25,222 nt of DNA, taken from positions 1 through 25,222 of the forward strand of contig NW_026516539.1 of the NCBI RefSeq assembly GCF_025602895.1, read 5' to 3'. The translations under genes and the position numbers were made by a program. Positions 15,762 through 24,138 of the stretch are shown one piece after another. Under the pieces are notes generated by a model that made no database searches, had not been told where the DNA came from, and was given only the letters and a program-made list of their open reading frames with translations. Origin of the DNA: Polychytrium aggregatum. Lineage: Eukaryota; Chytridiomycota; Chytridiomycetes; Polychytriales. Position 1 is the first letter of the stretch, and every line of letters starts with the position of its first letter.

Positions 15762-18700
15762 AAACTACGGCGTGTTCCATCTTGAGTTCTCCTGGGGCCA
15801 GGCTTGTCTGGGTAGCGTCGGTGGTACTCCGCGGCCACCGTTGGGGCAAAGACAATGTCGGCGGGCTCCCAACTTCGATCGGTGACCGGGTAGCCTTTCC
15901 AATCGATGAGATAGTGCAGCTTTCCGCGCACGAACTTGGAGTCTAAGATCTCTTCGACCTCCCACTCCAAGTTCCCATCGATGACCACCGCAGGGGGCGG
16001 CGCTTGCACCCGACCCGGAAGCGAGTTCTTCTTGTAGGGCTCAAGAAGAGACACATGGAACACCGGGTGCACCTTTATGTCCTTTGGCAAGTCCAGGCGG
16101 AAAGCCAATGTCCCGACGGCCTCGAGGATGGTGAATGGTCCAATCCTCTGGTAATCCAGCTTCTTGCTTGGGCGAGTGGTGCTGATGTTACGAGTCAGCA
16201 CCCAGACTTGATCGCCCGGACGCAAGTCGGGAGCCTGGGACCTCCGGAGATCTGAGAAGTGCTTGTAGTCAGACTTTGCCTTCTCAAGATTCTCCTTCAA
16301 CAGTGCCAGGTTCCGCTGGAGATGTTCAACCCTCTCCGTGGCAGAGGGAACATCAGGGCCGCCAGCGACAACGGGGACTTCGAACCTTGGGTGGAACCCA
16401 TAGGTTGCCAAGAATGGCGAGGCATGTGTTGACGAGTTCTCGAGGTTATTGTAAGAGAACTCGGCCAACGGCAGCAGCTCGGCCCAGTCATCTTGCTGAT
16501 ACGACGTGTAACAGCGCAGGTATTGGTTGATGACCTGGTTGACCCTCTCAGTCTGTCCATCGGTCTGGGGATGGAAGGCCGTGGACAGACTGGTTTGGAT
16601 CCCGAGCTGCGTGCAGAGTGCCTTCCAGAACCGAGAGGTGAACTGACTTCCTCGGTCTGAAACCACTGTGTCGGGGAGGCCATGGAGACGAAAGACATTG
16701 TCGAGGAACAGTGACGCAGTCTCCTCCGCCGACGGCAGTGAACGCCAGGACATAAAGTGTGCCATCTTTGTGAGGCTGCATACCACCACAAAGATGCAGG
16801 TGTGACCCTTGGACTTTGGCAGATCAGTGATAAAGTCCATGGTCAGTGTCCCCCAGGGTCGATCGGCTGTCTGGAGTGGCAACAGGAACCCAAACGGCTT
16901 GTGTCGCGGAGCTTTCGAGCGTGCACAGGTGTCGCACGTCGAGACGTACTCTTTGACATCTTTCCGATAGGTTTGCCACCAAAACTGTCGCGATACCAGA
17001 GCCAGAGTCCGTCGGATGCCTGGATGACCCACAGCGACTGGGTCATGGCACGACTTGAGCGCCGGAACTCGGCACGACTCTGGGACCACAATCCTGTTCT
17101 GGAAGGTGAGGTACTGGCCATTCCAGACGAACTTCGGGTCACGACGGTATTTGTCTAGACCGGGATCCCGAGCCTGCTCTTCGGCTATGAGCTGCAGCAA
17201 ATCCACAGGGTCACTGCGACTTGCAACCGAAGAGCGGGCGTCTCTGCTTCGGAGCACGCGTATCACCGCGGCAGGATCGAGAAGCAGAGGCGGATCCCTC
17301 GACACGGAGGCCGACGAAGGGATGTAGTCCGAGCGACGAGACAGGGCATCGGCCTTGCCGTTCCTCGCACCAGGACGGTACTGGATGCGGATGTCGAACC
17401 GAGACAAGAACTGGGACCACCGTGCATGACGCTGGTTTAGGATGCGAGCCGTTGCCAGGTACTCCAAGTTCTTGTGATCGGTCAGAACGGCAACGGGATG
17501 CTGGGCGCCTTCGAGGTAGTGTCGCCACGCCTCGAAAGCCTCCTTGATCGCCAACAGCTCTTTCTCGTATATGCTGTAGTTACGTTCAGCATTCGAGAGT
17601 GTCCGCGAATGGAACGAGCAAGGATGAAGGCGATCATCAGCACCCCGCTGGGAGAGCACGCATCCAAGCGCAAAGTCCGACGCATCTGACTCTACGACGA
17701 ACGGCTTGGATGGGTCCGGATGCACCAGAACGGGCTCCGAAACGAAGGCATCCTTCAAGGATCTGAATGCTTTATCGGCTTCGCGGGACCACTGGAAGCC
17801 ATGCGTCTTCCGGAAGAGCCGAGTCATGGGCCCCGCGATCTTTGCGTATCCATCGATGAAGCGTCGATAGAAGTTCGCAAACCCGACAAAGGATCGAAGA
17901 TCCGAGATGTTGCGCGGTATGGGCCAATCCAAGATCGCAGAGAGCTTGGATCGCTCCATACCGATGCCCTCGGGCGAGACCATGAAACCAAGGAACGAGA
18001 CCGAGGTTTTGGAGAACTCGCACTTCTCCAGCTTGCAATACAGCTTTGCAGCTCGGAGCTTCGAGAGGACCTGCTTGACGTGCTCTACATGCTGCGACGG
18101 ATCAGCACTGTAGATCAAGATATCGTCAAGATACGCAATTGCGAACTGGTCCAACTCGGTGCGCAGGACGTCGTTGATGAAGTGCTGGAACGTCGCTGGC
18201 GCGTTGGTGAGCCCAAAGGGCATCACCAAGTACTCGAAGTGCCCATATCGAGTACGGAAAGCTGTCTTCCACTCGTCCCCGGAGCGGATGCGCAGCAGAT
18301 TGTAGGCTCCACGAAGGTCCAGCTTAGTGAACACCTTCGCGCCTCGAAGTCGGTCCAGCAGCTCGCCGATCAGCGGTAAAGGGTAACGGTTCTTTACCGT
18401 GATACCGTTCAGTGCGCGGTAGTCAACGCAAAGACGAAGTGAGCCGTCCTTCTTCTTGACGAAGAGGATTGGTGAGCCTGCTGGGGACGACGAAGGACGA
18501 ACGAATCCCTTGGCAAGATTCTCGTCGAGATAGTCACGCAGAGCGTGAAGTTCGGGCTCGGACAGTGAGTACAGAGGCCCGAACTTTGGCGACTTGCCCG
18601 GCTCCAAGTCAATGGGGCAGTCATAAGGGCGATGCGGAGGCAAGGAGTCAGCTTCCTGTTTAGAGAAAACAGACAGGAAGTCCTTGTACTCCGCAGGCAC

Positions 18701-19855
18701 TTCGACAGTCGCAGTGCTCGGCTCGTCAGTGGGCAGGACATGGACCTGAAAGATGGTCAGGGGTTGCGTTCCATGCCTGCATGCATCCAAAGACTCGCGC
18801 ATCGAGCGGTAATCAATGCTGCAGACGCGGAGAGGAGCGTCCGAGCTGAGAGGAGGGGCGTGGACAAGGTCAGAATAATGTTCGACGGTTACTTTATTCT
18901 GAACAATGTCCGAAGAACAAACAACAGGAGGAGGTACATCAAGGAGGGAAAGAGAACTGACAACAGAAGAAGGGGTTTGGGAAGAGCGAAGGGGTTCGGG
19001 AGGAACAAGACAAGAAGGGGAAGACGAAGGTGGGAGCGTAGGAGAGGAGCTTAGATCAATCAAAGGAGTGGAATCATCAAGAAGGGGAGTGACATTGGAG
19101 GAAGTGGAGCAAGACGAAAGAGAAGTAGTGCATGGAGAGGGGTCGGAATCAACAGAAGGAGGGAGACAAAGAAGACCGCGAGACCAGACAATCTTGGGCT
19201 CGGCGGTGCGCAACCAAGGAAAGCCAAGGATAAGTGGTTGATGTGGAGACCTGATCACATCGAACCGAAGGCGTTGCGAGACGTCCCCGAGAATCACCTC
19301 GAGTGGAGCAGTCTCGCGGAGGATGGGGCCAGACGACAGCGGCTTACCATCCACGCCTTCCACTGCCAAGGGCGAAGCCTTGGAGCAGGTGGGGACAGAG
19401 TGTCGAGCAACAAAGTCCTCGTCGATAAAGTTGCCAGAGGCACCAGAATCGACAAGTCCTTCGCACGACAGAGAATCACCAGAAGGAAGACGAACAGCGA
19501 CGGGAACAACCAACGAGCAACGACGAACAGACGAAACACAAGACTTTGGTTCGGTACCAGCTTCGGCACCAGGGTTGCGGCTAGCACAGACAGTTAACTT
19601 TGCCGAGGGTTGGCAGGACAGCTCAGGTATTTGCACCTGTGGATGAGGTGCAGTTCCCAGTGACACCAGAGGTGCCACGGGTACTATGCCAGAGCTGAGA
19701 GTGTCCGCCGGTCCAGAGGCAAGGCGAAGCTGTCCGCACATCACTGCTTCCCCAGTACTTACCAAAGGCACCTTACCAATGTCTTCACTTTCGGAAGGCG
19801 GTGGGCACGGCTCCGGTTCAAGGCCTTCACTTAGAACCGGGCCTGGTCGTTTCCC
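15749..19855 (-). CDS. pol: Pol polyprotein of retrotransposon 2 (protease, RT, RNase H, integrase, chromodomain)
   Basis: The open frame continues upstream of its first GTG/ATG codons (19771) to the slippery site at 19855, so it is expected as a Gag-Pol fusion. Numbering from 19771 (1340 residues): protease D108-S109-G110 in LVDSGASGNFID; reverse transcriptase near 400-610 with YLDD at 547-550; RNase H D696 in ESDASDFALG; integrase zinc finger H909, H916, C946, C949; catalytic D979, D1039, E1075 with 35 residues between the last two; GPF module near 1210; chromodomain about 1268-1320 with YLIDWKGY. One oddity: the normally conserved V-D-R-L-T-K stretch of the integrase core reads VCSLTK (997-1002). 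No stop interrupts it. It differs clearly from the element 1 protein, so the two are separate families. Confidence 0.95.
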   Translation of the reverse strand, partial: GKRPGPVLSEGLEPEPCPPPSESEDIGKVPLVSTGEAVMCGQLRLASGPADTLSSGIVPVAPLVSLGTAPHPQVQIPELSCQPSAKLTVCASRNPGAEAGTEPKSCVSSVRRCSLVVPVAVRLPSGDSLSCEGLVDSGASGNFIDEDFVARHSVPTCSKASPLAVEGVDGKPLSSGPILRETAPLEVILGDVSQRLRFDVIRSPHQPLILGFPWLRTAEPKIVWSRGLLCLPPSVDSDPSPCTTSLSSCSTSSNVTPLLDDSTPLIDLSSSPTLPPSSSPSCLVPPEPLRSSQTPSSVVSSLSLLDVPPPVVCSSDIVQNKVTVEHYSDLVHAPPLSSDAPLRVCSIDYRSMRESLDACRHGTQPLTIFQVHVLPTDEPSTATVEVPAEYKDFLSVFSKQEADSLPPHRPYDCPIDLEPGKSPKFGPLYSLSEPELHALRDYLDENLAKGFVRPSSSPAGSPILFVKKKDGSLRLCVDYRALNGITVKNRYPLPLIGELLDRLRGAKVFTKLDLRGAYNLLRIRSGDEWKTAFRTRYGHFEYLVMPFGLTNAPATFQHFINDVLRTELDQFAIAYLDDILIYSADPSQHVEHVKQVLSKLRAAKLYCKLEKCEFSKTSVSFLGFMVSPEGIGMERSKLSAILDWPIPRNISDLRSFVGFANFYRRFIDGYAKIAGPMTRLFRKTHGFQWSREADKAFRSLKDAFVSEPVLVHPDPSKPFVVESDASDFALGCVLSQRGADDRLHPCSFHSRTLSNAERNYSIYEKELLAIKEAFEAWRHYLEGAQHPVAVLTDHKNLEYLATARILNQRHARWSQFLSRFDIRIQYRPGARNGKADALSRRSDYIPSSASVSRDPPLLLDPAAVIRVLRSRDARSSVASRSDPVDLLQLIAEEQARDPGLDKYRRDPKFVWNGQYLTFQNRIVVPESCRVPALKSCHDPVAVGHPGIRRTLALVSRQFWWQTYRKDVKEYVSTCDTCARSKAPRHKPFGFLLPLQTADRPWGTLTMDFITDLPKSKGHTCIFVVVCSLTKMAHFMSWRSLPSAEETASLFLDNVFRLHGLPDTVVSDRGSQFTSRFWKALCTQLGIQTSLSTAFHPQTDGQTERVNQVINQYLRCYTSYQQDDWAELLPLAEFSYNNLENSSTHASPFLATYGFHPRFEVPVVAGGPDVPSATERVEHLQRNLALLKENLEKAKSDYKHFSDLRRSQAPDLRPGDQVWVLTRNISTTRPSKKLDYQRIGPFTILEAVGTLAFRLDLPKDIKVHPVFHVSLLEPYKKNSLPGRVQAPPPAVVIDGNLEWEVEEILDSKFVRGKLHYLIDWKGYPVTDRSWEPADIVFAPTVAAEYHRRYPDKPGPRRTQDGTRRSLRRR

Positions 19856-20808
19856 GAACTGAAGTCTTGCACTTCTCCATCTTCGTAAACGATGGTGCGG
19901 ATGATCCTCGGGCCGGGAGGTCCAGGGGGCGGTCCGGTAGCTCTGGTAGATCCAAACTTGACGGGGCAGTTTCGTACCAAGTGGCCCTTCTTGCCACAGT
20001 ACAGGCAGAGTCCAAAGCGGCGGCGGCGTTGTTTCTCCTCGGCGGTCAGGGGTCCAGAGACGGCAGAGTCCACTTGCATGGGCTCGGAAACAATGTAGGA
20101 GGGGTGCGGCGGAGCGAGGACGGGCGCGGGAGCGATGGCGGGAACGGCAGCGGAGGCGGAACCAAAGGCGAACTGGGAAGACCGGTAGCGGGCAGGCGTG
20201 CTTCGGCGCTCTTGACGGCGCTCGCGGATTCGTGCATCGAGCTCGTTACAAAGCTCGATGTACTCCTCCAGATCTCGTGGCAGAGGGCGAACTCGCGAAA
20301 GTTCGTCTCTGACATCATCCGACAAGCCAAGTCGGAAGAACGAGATCTTTGCACCGTCGTTCCAAGTCGTATCGGCGGCAATACGAAGGAACTCGGATGC
20401 ATAGACTGCGCACGGGCGGTTGCCCTGAGACAGTGTGGTGATCACTGACTCGGCAGTCCTGGCCCGATCAGGGTCGTCAAACACTTTGGAAAAGCGTTCT
20501 AGGAAATCGCCAAAAGAGTTGAGTCGGGGATCACCCATCTCAAGCATCGGAGTCGCCCACTGGAGAGCCGGTCCAGTGAGCAGACTAATGACGAATCCGA
20601 CCTTAATCGGGTCAGCAGGGAACCGGTGGGGCTGCATTCGTATATACAGTTTGCACTGATTTACGAATGCCCGGAACCCTTGCCGGTTACCGTCGTAACG
20701 GTCCGGCATCTGCACGCTGTACCCAGCGGCAGGAGCATCGCGAGCTGTCCGGAGCTCGGCGAGCTCGGCCTCCAAGGCACGGAGGCGGTCCACGAGGGCA
20801 GGATCCAT
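19831..20808 (-). CDS. gag: Gag protein of retrotransposon 2
   Basis: A 325-residue structural protein from ATG 20808. Residues 5-25 form a short coiled coil (LRALEAELAELR). Residues 35-200 have the Gag capsid pattern (YDGNRQGFRAFVNQC, later FSKVFDDPDR and YASEFLRIAADT). A Pro/Ala-rich linker and an RRRR segment precede a canonical CCHC zinc knuckle (C268, C271, H276, C281, CLYCGKKGHLVRNC). The tail is Pro/Gly-rich and acidic and ends after the slippery site. In the leader, just before the ATG, the element carries a T14-type run and a (CCCAGT)n microsatellite (about 20811-20846). It should form particles and bind element RNA. Confidence 0.92.
   Translation of the reverse strand: MDPALVDRLRALEAELAELRTARDAPAAGYSVQMPDRYDGNRQGFRAFVNQCKLYIRMQPHRFPADPIKVGFVISLLTGPALQWATPMLEMGDPRLNSFGDFLERFSKVFDDPDRARTAESVITTLSQGNRPCAVYASEFLRIAADTTWNDGAKISFFRLGLSDDVRDELSRVRPLPRDLEEYIELCNELDARIRERRQERRSTPARYRSSQFAFGSASAAVPAIAPAPVLAPPHPSYIVSEPMQVDSAVSGPLTAEEKQRRRRFGLCLYCGKKGHLVRNCPVKFGSTRATGPPPGPPGPRIIRTIVYEDGEVQDFSSGNDQARF
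19849..19855 (-). promoter_or_regulatory. Candidate -1 ribosomal frameshift site between gag and pol, element 2
   Basis: In gag frame the codons read TCG GGA AAC, giving heptamer G GGA AAC, a known type of -1 slippery site. It lies seven codons before the gag stop (19831). In the -1 frame translation stays open into pol. Element 1 has the near-identical TCG GGA AAT in the same role. Confidence 0.75.
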
Positions 20809-20973
20809 GGCGGGACTGGGACTGGGACTGGGAAAAAAAAAAAAAAGCGAGGAGGTTCAAGAACAGGAGAGCGAAGAGGGCTCAGACACAAGTGTGCTTG
20901 AGGTTCGGACAGGACTAGGAAAGGGGCGGGGCTAGGAGCGGAAGATACCAAGCAGGTGGTATCAGTAGAAGAG

Positions 20974-20986
20974 AGTTCGAACAAAG
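20974..20986 (-). other. Primer-binding site of retrotransposon 2, self-priming type
   Basis: The bases at 20974-20985 (AGTTCGAACAAA on the plus strand), one base inside the 5' LTR, are complementary to the LTR segment 21074-21085. That segment begins 39 nt after the TATA-like box, the same spacing as in element 1. Eight of the twelve bases form a palindrome (GTTCGAAC), so the match is a little less striking on its own. Confidence 0.6.
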
Positions 20987-21405
20987 TGTAAGGAGTGAAC
21001 AAGCGCAAGGACGAAGACCAAGTGCTTGGTATGAGCTTTATTAGCTTTTAGCCCCGAACACCAAAGAACAAGTTTTGTTCGAACTGGTGTTCAACATAGG
21101 CTCAGACATGCAGGGCTATTTATAGACCGGGAGAAGGTCGAGGGGCAAAAGTGGGCGAGAAGGGTGGAGCATCACAGAGAAGCGAGAAGGGGGTGCGAGA
21201 GTGGCTGGTGTGCAAGCGAGAGAGGCTTGGCACAGCCCGGGGACATGTGCCGAGCGGTGGGGGAGGCAGGAAACCAGTAGACGCGGGTGGCAACGGCGCG
21301 TGCTCATGCATGGGGGCAAACAAACACGTGGGGACTCATGATTGGTGCGGAGGGCGAGAGCATGCGGGACAATCTCATTGGTCCGTTGTGATGCTGGTCA
21401 TCACA
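20987..21405 (-). repeat. 5' LTR of retrotransposon 2 (419 bp)
   Basis: On the minus strand it holds TATAAATAG (21124-21116), the primer-complementary 12-mer (21085-21074) and AATAAA (21042-21037). Its outer edge (21405) directly abuts the truncated gene that runs to 22261. Confidence 0.95.
21116..21124 (-). promoter_or_regulatory. TATA-like box of the element 2 LTR promoter
   Basis: TATAAATAG on the minus strand, identical to the element 1 box although the LTRs are otherwise different in sequence. The expected mRNA start lies around 21085-21094. Confidence 0.7.
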
Positions 21406-22261
21406 AGCACCTCCTGTTGAGCCCGCAACTCCCGATGGAGCGGCTGTCGTCTCGCTCAAGAGAGATTTCGCCGCGATGAAGGCTGTGCCAATGGGATGCT
21501 GCGAATTCATGACACCAATCAGGGACGCTGTGCTTGCCTCGGGCAATGACATGGCTGTATTTATGGCATGGTCCAAGGACATGGCCACAATCGACAGCAA
21601 GAATCGAGAAATCGAGAGCCAGAAGAAGCAGCTCAGCCTGGATGCCTATAAGACTGCACTTGAGTGCATCAAGGGTGTCGAGGACAAGACCACCGCTTTT
21701 GGAATCCTGGACAGAGCTGAAGCCTTCATATACGGCACAAAGCGAACCAAGCTCAGCGACCCCGAGGACACCCAGCCAGGTCCTTCCGCTCGCCCCACCA
21801 CTCCCACTCCTCAAGGCATGGCCGCTGGGGTCGAGGAGCTTCCAGATGAACGCTGGTCATTCCAGAAGCTCGATATCACCGGGTTCAAGCATGCTATCGC
21901 GAATCCCGTCGACAGAGACCCCACCAACTTCAAGACTGTATTCAACTTGATTGACGAAGACCCCACTCTTCGTGAGTTTTTCGGATCGGATCGCTCCAAC
22001 GATAGCAGCGCCATGATAATTGATGGAATCGTCAGTGTTTGGTTTGAAGGGTTGGAAAACACCTTTGCCGGCGATGGCTTGACTGTTATGGGATGGAGGA
22101 AAAACGTCTTTTTCACTGAGTCCCTTGGATTGGCTTCATACTATATCACCCTCCACCCTTTCATCCGTGTCATCATTAACTTGTACTTATTCAACAATGG
22201 TAACATTGGCAATTGGTATGGCCTTAAGACTTGCTACCATGATAGGCTGATCTTTGAATAA
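21406..22261 (+). pseudogene. 5'-truncated gene abutting retrotransposon 2; function unknown
   Basis: The frame is open from the LTR edge (first full codon at 21407) through ATG 21476 to TAA at 22259-22261, about 284 codons, so the original start is lost to the element. An initiation at 21476 would give 261 residues. The region around residues 55-85 of the open frame is a charged helix, probably a coiled coil (IDSKNREIESQKKQLSLD), of the sort found in C-terminal halves of BRO/KilA-N-type viral proteins. A Pro/Thr linker follows, then a globular part rich in aromatics with no motif I recognise. AATAAA (22257-22262) overlaps the stop codon. A 77-bp tandem array begins 10 bp later. Confidence 0.6.
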
Positions 22262-22271
22262 AGCAACGATG

Positions 22272-23178
22272 GTCTCCCGCAAAGGTGTCCTCGAGCGCAG
22301 ACGCTTCGCGAGCCATCTACTAAGACAACCACGGGCGATATACTGAGCGTCTCCCGCAAAGGTGTCCTCGGGCGCAGATGCTTCGCGAGCCATCTACTAA
22401 GACAACCACGGGCGATATACTGAGCGTCTCCCGCAAAGGTGTCCTCGGGCGCAGATGCTTCGCGAGCCATCTACTAAGACAACCACGGGCGATATACTGA
22501 GCGTCTCCCGCAAAGGTGTCCTCGAGCGCAGACGCTTCGCGAGCCATCTACTAAGACAACCACGGGCGATATACTGAGCGTCTCCCGCAAAGGTGTCCTC
22601 GGGCGCAGATGCTTCGCGAGCCATCTACTAAGACAACCACGGGCGATATACTGAGCGTCTCCCGCAAAGGTGTCCTCGGGCGCAGATGCTTCGCGAGCCA
22701 TCTACTAAGACAACCACGGGCGATATACTGAGCGTCTCCCGCAAAGGTGTCCTCGAGCGCAGATGCTTCGCGAGCCATCTACTAAGACAACCACGGGCGA
22801 TATACTGAGCGTCTCCCGCAAAGGTGTCCTCGAGCGCAGACGCTTCGCGAGCCATCTACTAAGACAACCACGGGCGATATACTGAGCGTCTCCCGCAAAG
22901 GTGTCCTCGGGCGCAGATGCTTCGCGAGCCATCTACTAAGACAACCACGGGCGATATACTGAGCGTCTCCCGCAAAGGTGTCCTCGGGCGCAGATGCTTC
23001 GCGAGCCATCTACTAAGACAACCACGGGCGATATACTGAGCGTCTCCCGCAAAGGTGTCCTCGAGCGCAGACGCTTCGCGAGCCATCTACTAAGACAACC
23101 ACGGGCGATATACTGAGCGTCTCCCGCAAAGGTGTCCTCGGGCGCAGATGCTTCGCGAGCCATCTACTAAGACAACCA
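22272..23178. repeat. Tandem array of a 77-bp unit, about 11.8 copies
   Basis: The unit starts GTCTCCCGCAAAGGTGTCC and repeats every 77 bp. Copies fall in two main types at a pair of sites: a (CTCGAG...AGACGC) and b (CTCGGG...AGATGC), with one hybrid. The order is a b b a b b hybrid a b b a b, so a three-unit (231-bp) higher-order repeat is visible. It lies between two genes that end towards each other. The regularly spaced 75-codon minus-strand frames are a by-product of the array and not genes. There are no unique spacers. Confidence 0.95.
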
Positions 23179-23188
23179 AGGGTGTCAT

Positions 23189-23962
23189 TTATTCAGCTTT
23201 CTGAAACTTAACACCACTCTGAATAACAAAATATCTGTTTTCGTTATCGCCATTTTTAAGATGCTGTTGAATTTCTCGCTTCGTCTTCTCAATCGCCTCA
23301 TTGTCGACGCCAAAAATCGCCCTCACAATATCATTACCTTTAGCTCGCCACTGCTCCGAAAGTGTACCCAACCCCTTTTGCATTATTTCCAACATACCAG
23401 CCTCGCTAACGTAGGGGACGTCGTGATGACTGTGATCTGCAAAATTAATGTAAATCGCAGCCACGTAACTGAGCGTTGTGGACCACTTAGTTTGAATGGA
23501 ATGTCTGGCTCTGGTGTTTTCCGATCGATCTTCGGGCTCGTCGTATGAGGTGAATATCCAACCGTCTGCTTTTGCGATAAGTTCACGGGCATCCATGAAG
23601 TAGCGTGGGACTCTCCCAGGAATCTTGATTGTACTGACTCGGCCAAGCCAGGTGGATTGCATGAAGCGATCACACTTGTCGAGGTAGATGACCGGCTTCT
23701 CGAACCACGTGGGTGATTTCATGATGTTCATTGGAAGCATATCCCTTGGGAAAGGGTCGACAATGGGATGCCCATTGTATAGTTTCTGTTTGGGATCTAG
23801 GGGAGGCTTTTTGTTCCAAGCACGGCGCTTCTTCTTTGGCTGAGACGGCTGAGTGTCGATACCAAGGCTGGTCGTGGAAGGATCGACCGGTGAAGGCAAA
23901 GCTCGCTTACGACTCTTCGATCTAGTGAGCGGAGGCGAAGAACAAGGGGCGTTGGATGACAT
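23189..23962 (-). CDS. Protein of unknown function with basic nuclear-signal-like segment
   Basis: I start at ATG 23962 (MSSNAP), giving 257 residues; the longer open frame would overlap the upstream gene and is low-complexity. Residues 1-60 are disordered and basic, with a PKKKRRAWNKK segment (42-52) that looks like a nuclear localisation signal. Residues 85-235 appear globular: a W/F-rich part, then YFMDARELIAKADGWIF, a WSTTLSYVAAIYINF helix, and VSEAGMLEIMQKGL. The FMDARELIAKADG stretch vaguely recalls KilA-N/BRO-type modules, but I would not assign it. AATAAA overlaps the stop codon (23193-23188). It follows the interrupted leucine-rich gene by 176 bp on the same strand and ends 10 bp from the 77-bp array. 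Confidence 0.65.
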   Translation of the reverse strand: MSSNAPCSSPPLTRSKSRKRALPSPVDPSTTSLGIDTQPSQPKKKRRAWNKKPPLDPKQKLYNGHPIVDPFPRDMLPMNIMKSPTWFEKPVIYLDKCDRFMQSTWLGRVSTIKIPGRVPRYFMDARELIAKADGWIFTSYDEPEDRSENTRARHSIQTKWSTTLSYVAAIYINFADHSHHDVPYVSEAGMLEIMQKGLGTLSEQWRAKGNDIVRAIFGVDNEAIEKTKREIQQHLKNGDNENRYFVIQSGVKFQKAE

Positions 23963-24138
23963 GGTGGGTTGCTGGACGGCGTCGCCAGAGGGAGGAGAAC
24001 GAGGGCGATAGGGGGCAACCAGAGGGCAGACGGGCGGCTGGCTGAAATAGCCCCGGTCGGACTCGAGAAATCGCCGCCTGTGGCGCTGCTGCGCACAGAT
24101 CACCATGTCGCCCGCGGAGCACATGGCTTTGGCTGGAC

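Larger units (their letters stand above)
15330..21405 (-). mobile_element. LTR retrotransposon 2: full-length Ty3/Gypsy chromovirus, no target duplication
   Basis: A complete 6076-bp element on the minus strand, distinct in sequence from element 1. It has 419-bp LTRs starting TGTAAG and ending ATCACA, gag and pol in the -1 relation, a polypurine tract and a self-priming type primer site. Coding frames are intact and the LTRs agree wherever I compared them, so it is recent. The left flank is TGGAG (15325-15329) and the right flank AGCAC (21406-21410); they do not match, unlike element 1. It joins a truncated repeat unit on the left to a 5'-truncated gene on the right, so the flanks come from two different insertions. 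Confidence 0.95.

Noticed and set aside
20950..20962. GGTGGTATCAG as a tRNA-type primer site for element 2
   Set aside because: It recalls the initiator-tRNA primer site of other elements but lies on the wrong strand for this element and is about 25 bases from the LTR edge.
15325..21410. A target duplication for element 2
   Set aside because: I compared TGGAG with AGCAC and shifted neighbours; no match of 4-6 bases exists at the LTR edges.
22234..23163. Series of 75-codon minus frames spaced by 77 bp
   Set aside because: They are one frame pattern repeated by the tandem array, each starting and ending inside neighbouring units.
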